From assembly GCF_900105755.1 (NCBI RefSeq), contig NZ_FNTQ01000001.1:3782001-3846000 (forward strand): 64,000 bases of DNA. The letters run 5' to 3'. This stretch comes from Streptomyces sp. Ag109_O5-10. GTDB lineage: Bacteria > Actinomycetota > Actinomycetes > Streptomycetales > Streptomycetaceae. Positions within the stretch are counted from its first letter, which is position 1. Every line of letters begins with the position of its first letter. The position numbers were made by a program, and so were the translations under genes. Under the pieces are notes generated by a model that was given only the letters and a program-made list of their open reading frames with translations, had not been told where the DNA came from and made no database searches. Positions 1 to 8,661 of the stretch are shown here, one piece after another.

Positions 1-100
1 CCTGAGCCTCCGTGGCATCCATGCCACGGATAAGGTCCACCACGCGGCGGGCCTTCATGGGCGTAACGCGGATGTACCGCGCCTGGGCCCTGGCTTCCAT
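1..100 (-). CDS. rplV: 50S ribosomal protein L22, N-terminal part
   Basis: Only the first 33 codons are present; the gene runs off the left edge. The translation begins MEARAQARYIRVTPMKARRV, which is the typical start of actinobacterial L22, a protein that lines the ribosomal exit tunnel. The ATG is at 98-100. It lies 44 bases after the rpsS stop, as expected for the S10 operon order rpsJ-rplC-rplD-rplW-rplB-rpsS-rplV. Confidence 0.93.
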   Translation of the reverse strand, partial: MEARAQARYIRVTPMKARRVVDLIRGMDATEAQ

Positions 101-144
101 GGTTGTCCCTCTCAGTTACTTACGTGTCTGAATGCGATCCGCTG

Positions 145-426
145 CTAGCGGCGCTTCGACTTCCGGTCTTCCTTGACGTGACCCCGGAAGGTGCGCGTCG
201 GCGAGAACTCGCCGAGCTTGTGACCGACCATCGACTCGGTGACGAACACCGGGATGTGGGTCTTGCCGTTGTGCACCGCAAGCGTGTGGCCGAGCATGGC
301 CGGCACGATCATGGAGCGACGGGACCAGGTCTTGATGACGTTCTTGGTGCCGGCTTCGTTCTGGGCGTCCACCTTCTTGATCAGGTGGTCGTCGACGAAG
401 GGCCCCTTCTTGAGACTGCGCGGCAT
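145..426 (-). CDS. rpsS: 30S ribosomal protein S19
   Basis: This 93-residue protein has the normal length for S19, which sits in the head of the small subunit with S13 near the A-site tRNA. The start MPRSLKKGPFVDDHLIKKV and the core with SRRSMIVPAMLGHTLAVHNG are diagnostic. The gene begins 12 bases after the rplB stop and is followed by rplV, so it is an internal gene of the S10 operon. Nothing unusual is seen. Confidence 0.98.
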   Translation of the reverse strand: MPRSLKKGPFVDDHLIKKVDAQNEAGTKNVIKTWSRRSMIVPAMLGHTLAVHNGKTHIPVFVTESMVGHKLGEFSPTRTFRGHVKEDRKSKRR

Positions 427-438
427 CTAAACCCGCTC

Positions 439-1275
439 CTAGCGCTTCTTGTTCGTCTTGCGGCGGCGGACGATGTACTTGTTCGACGCCTTCTTGGGCG
501 AACGAGTACGGCCTTCCTTCTTGCCCCACGGGGACACGGGGTGACGGCCACCGGAGGTCCGGCCCTCACCACCACCGTGCGGGTGGTCGACCGGGTTCAT
601 GACGACACCACGGACGGTCGGGCGGACGCCCAGCCACCGCTTGCGGCCGGCCTTGCCCCAGTTGATGTTCGACTGCTCGGCGTTGCCGACCTCACCGACG
701 GTGGCGCGGCAGCGCGCGTCCACCATGCGGATCTCGCCGGACGGCATACGGAGGGTCGCCATGGCGCCCTCACGGGCGAGCAGCTGCACCGAGGCGCCCG
801 CGGAGCGGGCGAACTTGGCGCCACCACCGGGACGGAGCTCGATCGCGTGGACCGTGGTACCGACCGGGATGTTGCGGAGGGCCAGGTTGTTGCCCGGCTT
901 GATGTCGGCCCCGGGACCGTTCTCCACGGTGTCGCCCTGCTGCAGGTTGCGCGGGGCGAGGATGTAGCGCTTCTCGCCGTCCGCGTAGTGCAGCAGCGCG
1001 ATGCGCGCGGTGCGGTTGGGGTCGTACTCGATGTGCGCGACCTTCGCCGGCACGCCGTCCTTGTCGTGACGACGGAAGTCGATCACTCGGTAGGCGCGCT
1101 TGTGTCCGCCACCCTGGTGGCGAACGGTCACACGACCGGCGTTGTTACGGCCGCCCTTGCTGTGCAGCGGGCGGACCAGCGACTTCTCCGGCGTGGACCG
1201 CGTGACCTCGACGAAGTCGGCGACGCTGGCGCCACGACGGCCCGGCGTAGTCGGCTTGTACTTGCGGATTCCCAT
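439..1275 (-). CDS. rplB: 50S ribosomal protein L2
   Basis: A 278-residue protein of the usual length for L2, a primary 23S rRNA binder next to the peptidyl-transferase centre. It starts MGIRKYKPTTPGRRG. The conserved C-terminal region NPVDHPHGGGEGRTSGGRHP contains the histidine implicated in peptide-bond formation in the L2 family. The C-terminal tail is strongly basic. It lies between rplW (38-base gap) and rpsS (12-base gap) in the S10 operon. Confidence 0.98.
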   Translation of the reverse strand: MGIRKYKPTTPGRRGASVADFVEVTRSTPEKSLVRPLHSKGGRNNAGRVTVRHQGGGHKRAYRVIDFRRHDKDGVPAKVAHIEYDPNRTARIALLHYADGEKRYILAPRNLQQGDTVENGPGADIKPGNNLALRNIPVGTTVHAIELRPGGGAKFARSAGASVQLLAREGAMATLRMPSGEIRMVDARCRATVGEVGNAEQSNINWGKAGRKRWLGVRPTVRGVVMNPVDHPHGGGEGRTSGGRHPVSPWGKKEGRTRSPKKASNKYIVRRRKTNKKR

Positions 1276-1313
1276 TTCTCAGTCCTCGTCCGATATCGGA
1301 CGATCCGACCCGC

Positions 1314-1733
1314 TTACGCGGTCGGACCGCCGAAGATGTCGATACGGTCGCCCTCGGCGAGGGTCACGATCGCGCGCTTGGAGCCCGCGCGCTGACCGAA
1401 ACCGGTCTTGGTGCGCTTGCGCTTGCCCTGGCGGTTGAGGGTGTTGACCCCGGTGACCTTGACCGAGAAGACCGCCTGGACGGCCTGCTTGATCTGGGTC
1501 TTGTTGGCACCCGGGGCGACGACGAACGTGTACTTGTTCTCGTCCAGGAGCGCGTAGCTCTTCTCCGAGACGACCGGCTTCAGCAGCACGTCACGGTGGT
1601 CCGTGAACGACTTGCTGAGCGGGGTCTCGACGGTGTTCTTGCCCTCGGCGGCGTGGCGCTTCGCCTTGGCGACGCGCGCGGCCTTGGCGGCCTTGGCCGC
1701 CTTCGAGGCGATGCTCGGGTGACGGGTAGCCAT
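1314..1733 (-). CDS. rplW: 50S ribosomal protein L23
   Basis: L23 binds at the exit-tunnel mouth and docks trigger factor and SRP. The 139-residue reading starts MATRHPSIASKAAKAAKAAR. It carries an Ala/Lys-rich N-terminal extension of about 40 residues before the conserved core (DHRDVLLKPVVSEKSYALLD). A longer upstream reading is open, but this ATG (1731-1733) overlaps the rplD stop by one base (ATGA), indicating translational coupling. Such extensions are known in actinobacterial L23. Confidence 0.97.
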   Translation of the reverse strand: MATRHPSIASKAAKAAKAARVAKAKRHAAEGKNTVETPLSKSFTDHRDVLLKPVVSEKSYALLDENKYTFVVAPGANKTQIKQAVQAVFSVKVTGVNTLNRQGKRKRTKTGFGQRAGSKRAIVTLAEGDRIDIFGGPTA

Positions 1734-2389
1734 CAGACCTCGGTCCCTTCGGTGTCGTTGGCCTTCGGGCCGGCGACGAAGGACTCGAGAGCGGCCTGGG
1801 TGAAGACCACGTCGTCCGAGACGATCACGTCGTACGTGTTCAGCTGGCCCGGCTCCAGGATGTGGACCTGGGGCAGGTTGCGGGCGGAGAGCCACGCGGC
1901 CTCGTCGGCGCGGTCGACGACCAGGAGCAGGTTCTTGCGCTCCGAGATCTTGCCGAACAGCGTGCGAGCGGCCTTGGTGCTGGGGGACTCGCCCTCGACC
2001 ACGCCGGTGACGACGTGGATGCGGTTGTGGCGCGCCCGGTCGGTGAGGGCGTGACGCAGGGCGGCAGCCTTCATCTTCTTCGGGGTGCGCTGCGAGTAGT
2101 CACGCGGCTGCGGGCCGTGGACGACGCCACCGCCGGCGAACTGCGGCGCGCGGGTCGAGCCCTGACGGGCGCGGCCGGTGCCCTTCTGGCGGTACGGCTT
2201 CTTGCCGCCACCACGGACCTCGCCACGGGTCTTCGTCTTGTGCGTGCCCTGGCGGGCGGCAGCGTTCTGCGCGACGACGACCTGGTGGATCAGCGGGATG
2301 CTGACCTTCTCCACGCCGAAGATCTCCGCGGGGAGCTCGACGCTACCGGTCTTCTCGCCGGCAGGCGAAAGGATGTCAACAGTGCTCAT
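1733..2389 (-). CDS. rplD: 50S ribosomal protein L4
   Basis: A 218-residue L4, an early-assembly protein with a loop reaching into the exit tunnel. The tunnel-loop motif RGGGKKPYRQKGTGRARQGS is present. In Proteobacteria L4 also represses the S10 operon; I see no direct evidence of that here. The start is ATG, 8 bases after the rplC stop, and the stop overlaps the rplW start by one base. Confidence 0.98.
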   Translation of the reverse strand: MSTVDILSPAGEKTGSVELPAEIFGVEKVSIPLIHQVVVAQNAAARQGTHKTKTRGEVRGGGKKPYRQKGTGRARQGSTRAPQFAGGGVVHGPQPRDYSQRTPKKMKAAALRHALTDRARHNRIHVVTGVVEGESPSTKAARTLFGKISERKNLLLVVDRADEAAWLSARNLPQVHILEPGQLNTYDVIVSDDVVFTQAALESFVAGPKANDTEGTEV

Positions 2390-2397
2390 CGGTTACC

Positions 2398-3042
2398 TCA
2401 GGCCCCCTTGGCCGCGGTGCGGACCAGGACGAGGCCGCCGTTCGGACCGGGAACCGCGCCCTTGATGAGCAGCAGACCCTTCTCCGCGTCAACGGCGTGG
2501 ACGGTCAGGTTCTGGGTGGTGACACGCTCGTTGCCCATGCGACCCGCCATGCGGAGGCCCTTGAACACGCGGCCCGGGGTGGCACAGCCACCGATGGAAC
2601 CGGGCGAGCGGTGCTTGCGCTGGGTGCCGTGACCGGCGCCGAGGCCCTTGAAGTTGTGACGCTTCATGACACCGGCGAAGCCCTTGCCCTTGCTCTTGCC
2701 GGTGACGTCGACCTTCACGCCGGCCTCGAAGACCTCGGCGGTGACTTCCTGACCGAGGGTGTACTCGGAGGCGTCGGCCGTACGGATCTCGACGAGGTGA
2801 CGGCGGGGGGTGACGTCGGCCTTGGCGAAGTGGCCCTTGAGGGGCTTGTTCACCTTGCGCGGGTCGATCTCGCCGAAGGCGATCTGGACCGACTCGTAGC
2901 CGTCGACGTCGTTGGTACGGACCTGGGTGACGACGTTGGGGCCGGCCTTGACGACGGTGACCGGAACAACACGGTTGTTCTCGTCCCACACCTGCGTCAT
3001 GCCGAGCTTCTCGCCCAGGATGCCCTTGATCTGCTTAGCCAT
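2398..3042 (-). CDS. rplC: 50S ribosomal protein L3
   Basis: L3 is an assembly-initiating protein whose loop reaches the peptidyl-transferase centre. The 214-residue protein starts MAKQIKGILGEKLGMTQVWD. It has the conserved stretch KGKGFAGVMKRHNFKGLGAG followed by HGTQRKHRSPGSIG. An upstream in-frame ATG at 3084 would add 14 residues not found in the family, so the start at 3042 is preferred. It follows rpsJ by 16 bases. Confidence 0.98.
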   Translation of the reverse strand: MAKQIKGILGEKLGMTQVWDENNRVVPVTVVKAGPNVVTQVRTNDVDGYESVQIAFGEIDPRKVNKPLKGHFAKADVTPRRHLVEIRTADASEYTLGQEVTAEVFEAGVKVDVTGKSKGKGFAGVMKRHNFKGLGAGHGTQRKHRSPGSIGGCATPGRVFKGLRMAGRMGNERVTTQNLTVHAVDAEKGLLLIKGAVPGPNGGLVLVRTAAKGA

Positions 3043-3058
3043 TCTCAGATCACCGGCC

Positions 3059-3367
3059 TCAGAGCTTGATCTCGATGTCGACACCGGCCGGAAGGTCGAG
3101 TCGCATCAGAGAGTCAACGGTCTTGGGGGTCGGGTCGAGGATGTCGATCAGGCGCTTGTGGGTGCGCATCTCGAAGTGCTCGCGCGAGTCCTTGTACTTG
3201 TGCGGCGACTTGATGACGCAGTACACGTTCTTCTCAGTGGGCAGCGGCACCGGGCCCGCGACCGACGCACCAGTGCGGGTCACCGTCTCGACGATCTTCT
3301 TCGCCGAGGAGTCGATGACCTCGTGGTCGTAGGCCTTGAGCCGGATGCGGATCTTCTGTCCCGCCAT
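3059..3367 (-). CDS. rpsJ: 30S ribosomal protein S10 (NusE)
   Basis: First gene of the S10 operon. The 102-residue protein starts MAGQKIRIRLKAYDHEVID and ends LPAGVDIEIKL, with the whole length typical. S10 is a small-subunit head protein. As NusE it also links NusG and NusB to RNA polymerase in transcription-translation coupling and antitermination. It is preceded by a leader of about 500 bases with a hairpin also found before rpsL (3426-3442), and it is divergent from the RNA-repair genes at 3907. Confidence 0.98.
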   Translation of the reverse strand: MAGQKIRIRLKAYDHEVIDSSAKKIVETVTRTGASVAGPVPLPTEKNVYCVIKSPHKYKDSREHFEMRTHKRLIDILDPTPKTVDSLMRLDLPAGVDIEIKL

Positions 3368-3906
3368 GGCTACTCAGTAGTCCTTCTCTGCACGCTCTGG
3401 AACCCGGCGGTTCCGCCTACCTTCTCCGACCCACGCGGTCGGGCGTGTCGCGCTCCCGCTGACACAGATGCCCCTTGTTCGAACATCCCTGCGGGGAATG
3501 CACACGGCCCTTCCGGAACCGCAAGCCGGGGGCGGAAGGCCCACCGGGTGCCTGGCCGGTGCCGCACCGCACTTCCCGAAAGATTCCCGTACGTCCGCCC
3601 CAGTGCTGCCGTAGTGGCAGTTAGGACGACGAGTACTGTGGGACTCGCTTCCGGTCCTCCCGGCGGGAGGCGCGCAGCATCAACACTCGACCGAGCAACT
3701 CCGACAGTCTGCCACAGAGGGTGGGGGGCTGGCCAATCGGGCCGGGGAGCATACCCCCGGAGTGACGCACGTCAAACCCGGGCCCTCCCCCGCGGCGTTC
3801 CCGAGAGACTCGGCCGGGTCCCGGCCGCACCGAAACCCGCTCGCCCGCCGTGGCCCGACGCCCCTACGCTGAGCAGGCACGACGGCTGTCACGGGGGACG
3901 TTCACC
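3368..3906. other. rpsJ leader and divergent promoter region
   Basis: Non-coding stretch of about 540 bases between rpsJ (minus) and the RNA ligase gene (plus). It contains a small hairpin next to rpsJ (GGAACC at 3399-3404 pairing with 3409-3414) and the stronger hairpin at 3426-3442. The short open readings inside it have no family signature. I could not assign a promoter with confidence. Confidence 0.6.
3426..3442 (-). promoter_or_regulatory. Leader hairpin of the S10 operon, also present upstream of rpsL
   Basis: On the minus strand the RNA would read CCGACC-GCGTG-GGTCGG, a perfect 6-bp stem with a 5-base loop, about 60 bases upstream of the rpsJ start. The same 17 bases, with an almost identical 5-prime flank (CGACACGC here, CGACACAC there), occur upstream of rpsL at 33133-33149. 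Sharing between two ribosomal-protein operons suggests a common RNA regulatory or processing element; the ligand or function is unknown to me. Confidence 0.65.
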
Positions 3907-5559
3907 ATGCGTACGCACTATCCACGGACCCGGCATCTGCCGTGGTCGCCCGGCGCGAGCGCCGACGACCTCCGGGTCACCGACCTGTCCGGCCTGCACG
4001 GCCGCGAGGTCGTCGTGACCGAGAAGCTCGACGGCGAGAACACCACACTTTACGCCGACGGCCTGCACGCCCGTTCGCTGGACTCGGCCCACCATCCCTC
4101 CCGCACCTGGGTCAAGGCACTCCAGGCCCGGATCGGCCACGCCCTCCCGGAGGGGTGGCGGGTGTGCGGGGAGAACATGTTCGCCCGGCACTCGATCCCG
4201 TACGACGACCTGGTGAGCTATTTCTACGGCTTCTCGGTGTGGGACGGGGAGGGCCGCTGCCTGGACTGGGACCGCACGGTGGTCTTCCTGCGCGGGCTCG
4301 GCGTTCCCGTCCCCCGGGTGCTGTGGCGGGGCGTGTTCGACGAGCGGGCGCTGCGCGCTCTGCGGCTGGATCCCGAACGGCAGGAGGGATACGTCGTCCG
4401 GGTCGCGGACGGGTTCGCCGCGCAGGAGTTCGGGGAGCGCGTGGCCAAGTGGGTGCGGGCGGGACATGTGCGGACGGACACGCACTGGATGCACGCGGCC
4501 GTCGTCGAGAACGGGCTCGGGGCCGGGGCGGCCCTGTGGGCGGTGCGATCGGGAGCGGCGGTCGACGTGCGGGCGCTGGAGGAGGCCGTGGGACTGCCCG
4601 GTGAGGGGGACGCACGGGCCGTCGGCCGCTTCGATCCGGCGGGACGGTCCGGGGACGACCTGCTGGCCGGCGTCCTGGCCGCGCTGCTGCACGGGGTGCG
4701 GCGGGGGCGGCTGGCGGCACGGCTCGCCACGGTGGCGGGCATACCGCTCGCCCGCCGGGTCGCCGACCTCGTGGGGCTGCAGCCGTCGCTGCACCGGCCG
4801 TATCCGGACGAGGACCGGCGGGCCGGTCTGGTGCGCCTGTCGTACGCCGCCGACCTGGGCCTGCTGCACGCGGTTGCCCGGGCCACCGCGCACACGGACG
4901 CGGCGCGCGAGCAGGTGGAGTGGTCGGCGCTGCACGCCGAGGACGTGCGGAGCCTCGGGCTGCGGGAGGCGTTCGCGGAACTGCCGGCCGACACGGCCGC
5001 CCGGTGCCGGGCCGAGGCCCGGGAGGCGTACGCGCTGGGGCGGATCGGCAGTGCCGACGAGGCCGTCGCCGCGACCTGGCGCTGGCGGTCCGGCGCGTTC
5101 CCGAAGCTGGTGCAGACGGTCGGCCCGGCCGGCAGCGGCAAGAGCACCTTCGCACGGGGGCTCCCGGACGTGGACGCGTACGTCTCCCTGGACGACCTGC
5201 GCGAGGCGCGCGGCTCACGCGCCGACCAGCGGGCCAACGGCGAGGTCCTCCGCGAGGGTCTCGGCCGGCTGGACCGGGCCCTGGCCGGCGGCGGGACCGT
5301 GGTGTGGGACGCCACGTCCCTCACCAAGCAGCAGCGCTCGCTGGTGCACGGGATCGCCCACCGCCGTGACGCCCTGATCACGCACGCCGTGGTCCTGGTC
5401 GACGAGGACGAGCTGGTACGGCGAAACACCCGCCGCGAGCACCCGGTGCCGCCCGACGTGCTCACCGGCCAGCTGCGGCGCTTCGTCCCGCCGTATCCCG
5501 GCGACGCTCACCGCACCTGGTACGTCGGGGCGAGCGGGACCGTCGAGGAAGAGGTCTGA
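3907..5559 (+). CDS. RNA ligase-polynucleotide kinase fusion (RNA repair)
   Basis: A 550-residue two-domain protein. The N-terminal half is an ATP-dependent RNA ligase of the nucleotidyltransferase superfamily. Its motif I is KLDGEN with the adenylated Lys at residue 40, motif IV is EGYVVR at 160-165, and motif V is KWVR at 181-184. The C-terminal part is a P-loop kinase with Walker A GPAGSGKST at 406-414, then SLDDLRE, WDATS and an Arg-rich lid (RREHP). Family knowledge suggests end-healing by the kinase followed by sealing by the ligase. The ATG at 3907 is chosen because GGGGGACG precedes it; an ATG/GTG-open extension to 3850 has no such site. The next gene begins 3 bases after the stop, so the two are one operon. 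Confidence 0.85.
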   Translation: MRTHYPRTRHLPWSPGASADDLRVTDLSGLHGREVVVTEKLDGENTTLYADGLHARSLDSAHHPSRTWVKALQARIGHALPEGWRVCGENMFARHSIPYDDLVSYFYGFSVWDGEGRCLDWDRTVVFLRGLGVPVPRVLWRGVFDERALRALRLDPERQEGYVVRVADGFAAQEFGERVAKWVRAGHVRTDTHWMHAAVVENGLGAGAALWAVRSGAAVDVRALEEAVGLPGEGDARAVGRFDPAGRSGDDLLAGVLAALLHGVRRGRLAARLATVAGIPLARRVADLVGLQPSLHRPYPDEDRRAGLVRLSYAADLGLLHAVARATAHTDAAREQVEWSALHAEDVRSLGLREAFAELPADTAARCRAEAREAYALGRIGSADEAVAATWRWRSGAFPKLVQTVGPAGSGKSTFARGLPDVDAYVSLDDLREARGSRADQRANGEVLREGLGRLDRALAGGGTVVWDATSLTKQQRSLVHGIAHRRDALITHAVVLVDEDELVRRNTRREHPVPPDVLTGQLRRFVPPYPGDAHRTWYVGASGTVEEEV

Positions 5560-5562
5560 CGC

Positions 5563-8500
5563 GTGCGTACGAGCGAGGAGATCTACCACCGGGTGCGCTG
5601 GGACGCGCGTTTCGATCCGGCCCGCTTCGTCCTGGGCGTCCTCCAGCGCGGCGCCGCGCCCAAGCGGGTCCCGCTGCCCGCGTTCGTGCCTGGGGGCGAG
5701 ATCCCCTGGCACCGGGTGCTGTTCATCGAGGCCGACGGCGAGGTGGTGTGGGACCGGGCCGCGGGGCTGGACCGGATCGACGCGACGGAGGCGGGGCGGG
5801 TTCGCGAGGCCCGGCTGCTCCGCGCGCCGTTCTTCACGGCCCGTACGCCGTACGCGTGGGACGGCGCGGACTGGGGTCCCGCCCCCTCTCGACGCGGGGA
5901 CGCGTCCGGCGGTGGGCGGGAATCCGGCGGCGTGCGGGTACTGACCTGGAACACCCTCTGGGACCGGTACGACGCCGACCGCATCGACAGCGCCCGGCGC
6001 AGGCCTCTCCTGCTGCGGGCGCTGCGCGACGCGGACGTGGACGTGATCGCGTTGCAGGAGGTCGAGGCGGAACTCCTCGCCCTCCTGCTGGACGAGGACT
6101 GGGTGCGGGCGGGCTGGACCCTGGGCACGGACCCGCGCGGGCGGGACGTCGACACGTGCGGTCTGCTGCTCCTGAGCCGGCTCCCGGTCATCGAGGCCGC
6201 GCACCACGAACTGGGCCCGCACAAGGCGGTGACCGCCCTCGTCGTGGAGGCGGGCGGACGTCCCGTGGTCATCGCGGCGACCCATCTGAGCAGCGACCAC
6301 TCGGAGAACGGCGCCGACCGCCGCGAGGCCGAACTCACCCGCATCGCCGAGGGCCTGGCGGGCGTGGACGCCGATCTGCTCGTGCTGGGTGACTTCAACG
6401 ACGGCGGCCACACACCGCAGCTGACGCTGGGCCTGCGGGACGCGTGGAGCGAGGTGCACGGCGCCGACGACACGACCCCGACCTTCGACCCGGGCAGCAA
6501 TCCGCTGGCCGCGATCTCCTCGCTGACGGGCCGGGCCTCGCGGCTGGACCGGGTGCTGCTGCGCGGGGAGGGGCTGCGGGCACGGCGCGCCGGACTGTGC
6601 GGTGACGTGCCGTCGGCGGAGGGGACGTTCGTCTCCGACCACTACGGTGTCCTGGCCGAGTTCGCGGTGGGCGCTCCGGAGACGGACGCCCTGGAGTCAC
6701 TTGCCGAAGGACCGACGCCCCGCACGGCGCTGGCGTGGCTCCCGCCCGAGGAGCTGTGGGCCCCGCTGCAGGAGATCCGCCGGGACCACGACCCGCAGAT
6801 CCGACGCTGGCCCCCGCACGTGAACCTGCTCTTCGGATTCGTACCGGAACACACCTTCGAACGGGCGGCGGCGGTGCTCGCGACGGCCGCCACCGCTCCC
6901 TTCGACGCCCGCCTGGAGGGGGTGCAGTGGTTCGGCCACCGGGACGACGCGACCGTCTGGCTCGACCCCGCCGCCACGGGTGAGGAGCCCTGGGCCGACC
7001 TGCACCGCACACTCCTGCGCCACTTCCCCCGCTGCGGCGGCCGCCGCAGCGGTTTCACCCCCCACCTCAGCCTGGGCCGCACCACCGACCCGAACGCCCT
7101 GGCCGACGCCTGCGCGGCCCGGCTCGCCCCGATGCCAGTCAGGGTCGGCGAACTGGCGCTGCTCTCGCGGCGCGGGGACGAGCCGATGCGGGTGCGGGCC
7201 ACGGTGACGCTGGGGACGGGCGAGGTGCGGTGGGCGGAGGAGGCCGCTCGGGGCGGGGCGGAGGACGAGGACACGGTGACGCGGGTGGCCGAGGAGGCCG
7301 CTCGGGGCGGGGCGGAGGACGAGGACACGGTGACGCGGGTGGCCGAGGAGGCCGCTCGGGGCGGGGCGGAGGACGAGGACACGGTGACGCGGGTGGCCGA
7401 GGAGGCCGCTCGGGGCGGGGCGGAGGACGAGGACACGGTGACGCGGGTGGCCGAGGAGGCCGCTCGGGGCGGGGCGGAGGACGAGGACACGGTGACGCGG
7501 GTGGCCGAGGAGGCCGCTCGGGGCGGGGCGGAGGACGAGGACACGGTGACGCGGGTGGCCGAGGAGACCACCCGCCGCATCGAGGACGCGTTCCCCGAGG
7601 CCGTCGTACACGTCGTCGGCTCCCGGCGCATGGGCTGCGCGCTGCCCGGTGCGGACCTGGACCTGGTGGCGGCGCTGCCCGGCACGGTGGGACTCCCCGC
7701 CGTACGGGCACGGTTGGCGGCGGCTCTCCCCGAGGCGACGGACGTGCGCGAGGTGGTCGGGGCCCGCGTACCCGGTCTGCGGCTGCGGATCGACGGGCTG
7801 GACGTGGACCTGCTCGTGGTCACCACAGGTGCGACGGACCCCGCGGAGGCGGTTGCGCGCCGGACCGAGCTGGGCGAGGCGGCCGCGATCGCGCTCAGCG
7901 CGGTGAGCGACGCCGACGCGGTGCTGGCCTCGGTGGGCGGGCGCGGGCCCGCCTTCGCCCTGCTGGCCACGCGGGTCAAGGCCTGGGCGAAGGCCCGGGG
8001 CCTGGACTCGGCGCCGTTCGGCGGCCTGCCGGGCCTGGCCTGGTCCGTCCTGGCCGCCCGCGCCACGGCCGAGGCCGGCGACCTCGCGCCGGGCGAGCTC
8101 CTACGGCACTTCTTCGCGACCTGGGCGGCCTGGGACTGGCGGGAACCGGTGGGCCGGACACCCGATCCGACCCAGCCCCTCCTCCCCCTCACCGTCACGA
8201 CCCCCTCCGCCCCCGTACGCCCCTGCACCGACCAGGTGACGGCGGGCATGCGTGACCTGGTGGCCCAGGAGCTGTTCCGGGCCTGGGAGTTGCTGGAAGG
8301 AACCACGGACCCCTACCCCCGGGCCGAACTCATCGCCCCGCCCCCGCTCCACCGCCGCCACGCGGCCTGGGCGGTCCTGACCGTGGGCCGGGACGCGGAC
8401 GAGGGCCGGGTGCGGGGCAGAATGCGAGCCCTCCTCACCGACCTCTCCACGTCGGTCCCCGACTGCCATGCCTGGCCCCGCCCCTTCACCACGAACCCGG

Positions 8501-8637
8501 TCCGCTACGCCATCGGCCTGGGCTCCGCCCCGCCGACCGCCGGCCGGCTCGCGGCTCTCGCGGAACGCCGACTGCGCGGCCTGACCGGAGTCACACTGAC
8601 GCGGGCCGAGGGGGGCGGCGTACCCACCTTGCGCTGA
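5563..8637 (+). CDS. Multidomain RNA-repair protein: DUF504/MJ1316-like, EEP nuclease, 2H phosphoesterase, nucleotidyltransferase
   Basis: A 1024-residue fusion read from a GTG 3 bases after the RNA ligase-kinase stop. Residues 1-75 match the DUF504 (MJ1316) type, proposed in the literature to recognise RNA cyclic-phosphate ends. Residues 124-367 are an endonuclease/exonuclease/phosphatase fold (LTWNTLWDR, ALQEVE, LGDFNDG, SDHYG). About 385-550 resembles LigT/2H phosphoesterase, with H419-V-N and H501-L-S in place of the two usual HxT/S motifs. Residues 558-665 are six copies of an 18-residue acidic repeat. Residues 670-1024 hold a poly(A)-polymerase-like nucleotidyltransferase with GS at 686-687 and metal-binding D698 and D700. 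Domain assignments are from motifs, and the individual activities are inferred. The enzyme set points to processing, sensing or tailing of damaged RNA ends. Confidence 0.8.
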   Translation: MRTSEEIYHRVRWDARFDPARFVLGVLQRGAAPKRVPLPAFVPGGEIPWHRVLFIEADGEVVWDRAAGLDRIDATEAGRVREARLLRAPFFTARTPYAWDGADWGPAPSRRGDASGGGRESGGVRVLTWNTLWDRYDADRIDSARRRPLLLRALRDADVDVIALQEVEAELLALLLDEDWVRAGWTLGTDPRGRDVDTCGLLLLSRLPVIEAAHHELGPHKAVTALVVEAGGRPVVIAATHLSSDHSENGADRREAELTRIAEGLAGVDADLLVLGDFNDGGHTPQLTLGLRDAWSEVHGADDTTPTFDPGSNPLAAISSLTGRASRLDRVLLRGEGLRARRAGLCGDVPSAEGTFVSDHYGVLAEFAVGAPETDALESLAEGPTPRTALAWLPPEELWAPLQEIRRDHDPQIRRWPPHVNLLFGFVPEHTFERAAAVLATAATAPFDARLEGVQWFGHRDDATVWLDPAATGEEPWADLHRTLLRHFPRCGGRRSGFTPHLSLGRTTDPNALADACAARLAPMPVRVGELALLSRRGDEPMRVRATVTLGTGEVRWAEEAARGGAEDEDTVTRVAEEAARGGAEDEDTVTRVAEEAARGGAEDEDTVTRVAEEAARGGAEDEDTVTRVAEEAARGGAEDEDTVTRVAEEAARGGAEDEDTVTRVAEETTRRIEDAFPEAVVHVVGSRRMGCALPGADLDLVAALPGTVGLPAVRARLAAALPEATDVREVVGARVPGLRLRIDGLDVDLLVVTTGATDPAEAVARRTELGEAAAIALSAVSDADAVLASVGGRGPAFALLATRVKAWAKARGLDSAPFGGLPGLAWSVLAARATAEAGDLAPGELLRHFFATWAAWDWREPVGRTPDPTQPLLPLTVTTPSAPVRPCTDQVTAGMRDLVAQELFRAWELLEGTTDPYPRAELIAPPPLHRRHAAWAVLTVGRDADEGRVRGRMRALLTDLSTSVPDCHAWPRPFTTNPVRYAIGLGSAPPTAGRLAALAERRLRGLTGVTLTRAEGGGVPTLR
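7234..7557 (+). repeat. Six tandem copies of a 54-bp in-frame repeat
   Basis: The 18-residue unit AEEAARGGAEDEDTVTRV is repeated six times, followed by a partial seventh (AEE). At the DNA level the copies look identical except for the first codon (gcg instead of gcc). This indicates recent amplification. The repeat forms an acidic, probably helical or disordered linker between the 2H phosphoesterase and the nucleotidyltransferase. Copy number probably varies between strains. Confidence 0.95.
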
Positions 8638-8661
8638 CGCTCGGCGTCGGACAGGGCGCGA

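Noticed and set aside
7234..7557. CRISPR-like array
   Set aside because: The 54-bp units are contiguous and in frame with no unique spacers, so this is a protein repeat.
6642..8306. A 554-codon minus-strand reading through the 54-bp repeats
   Set aside because: It is the reverse strand of the RNA-repair gene; repeats give low-complexity Ser/Ala/Pro translations in every frame.
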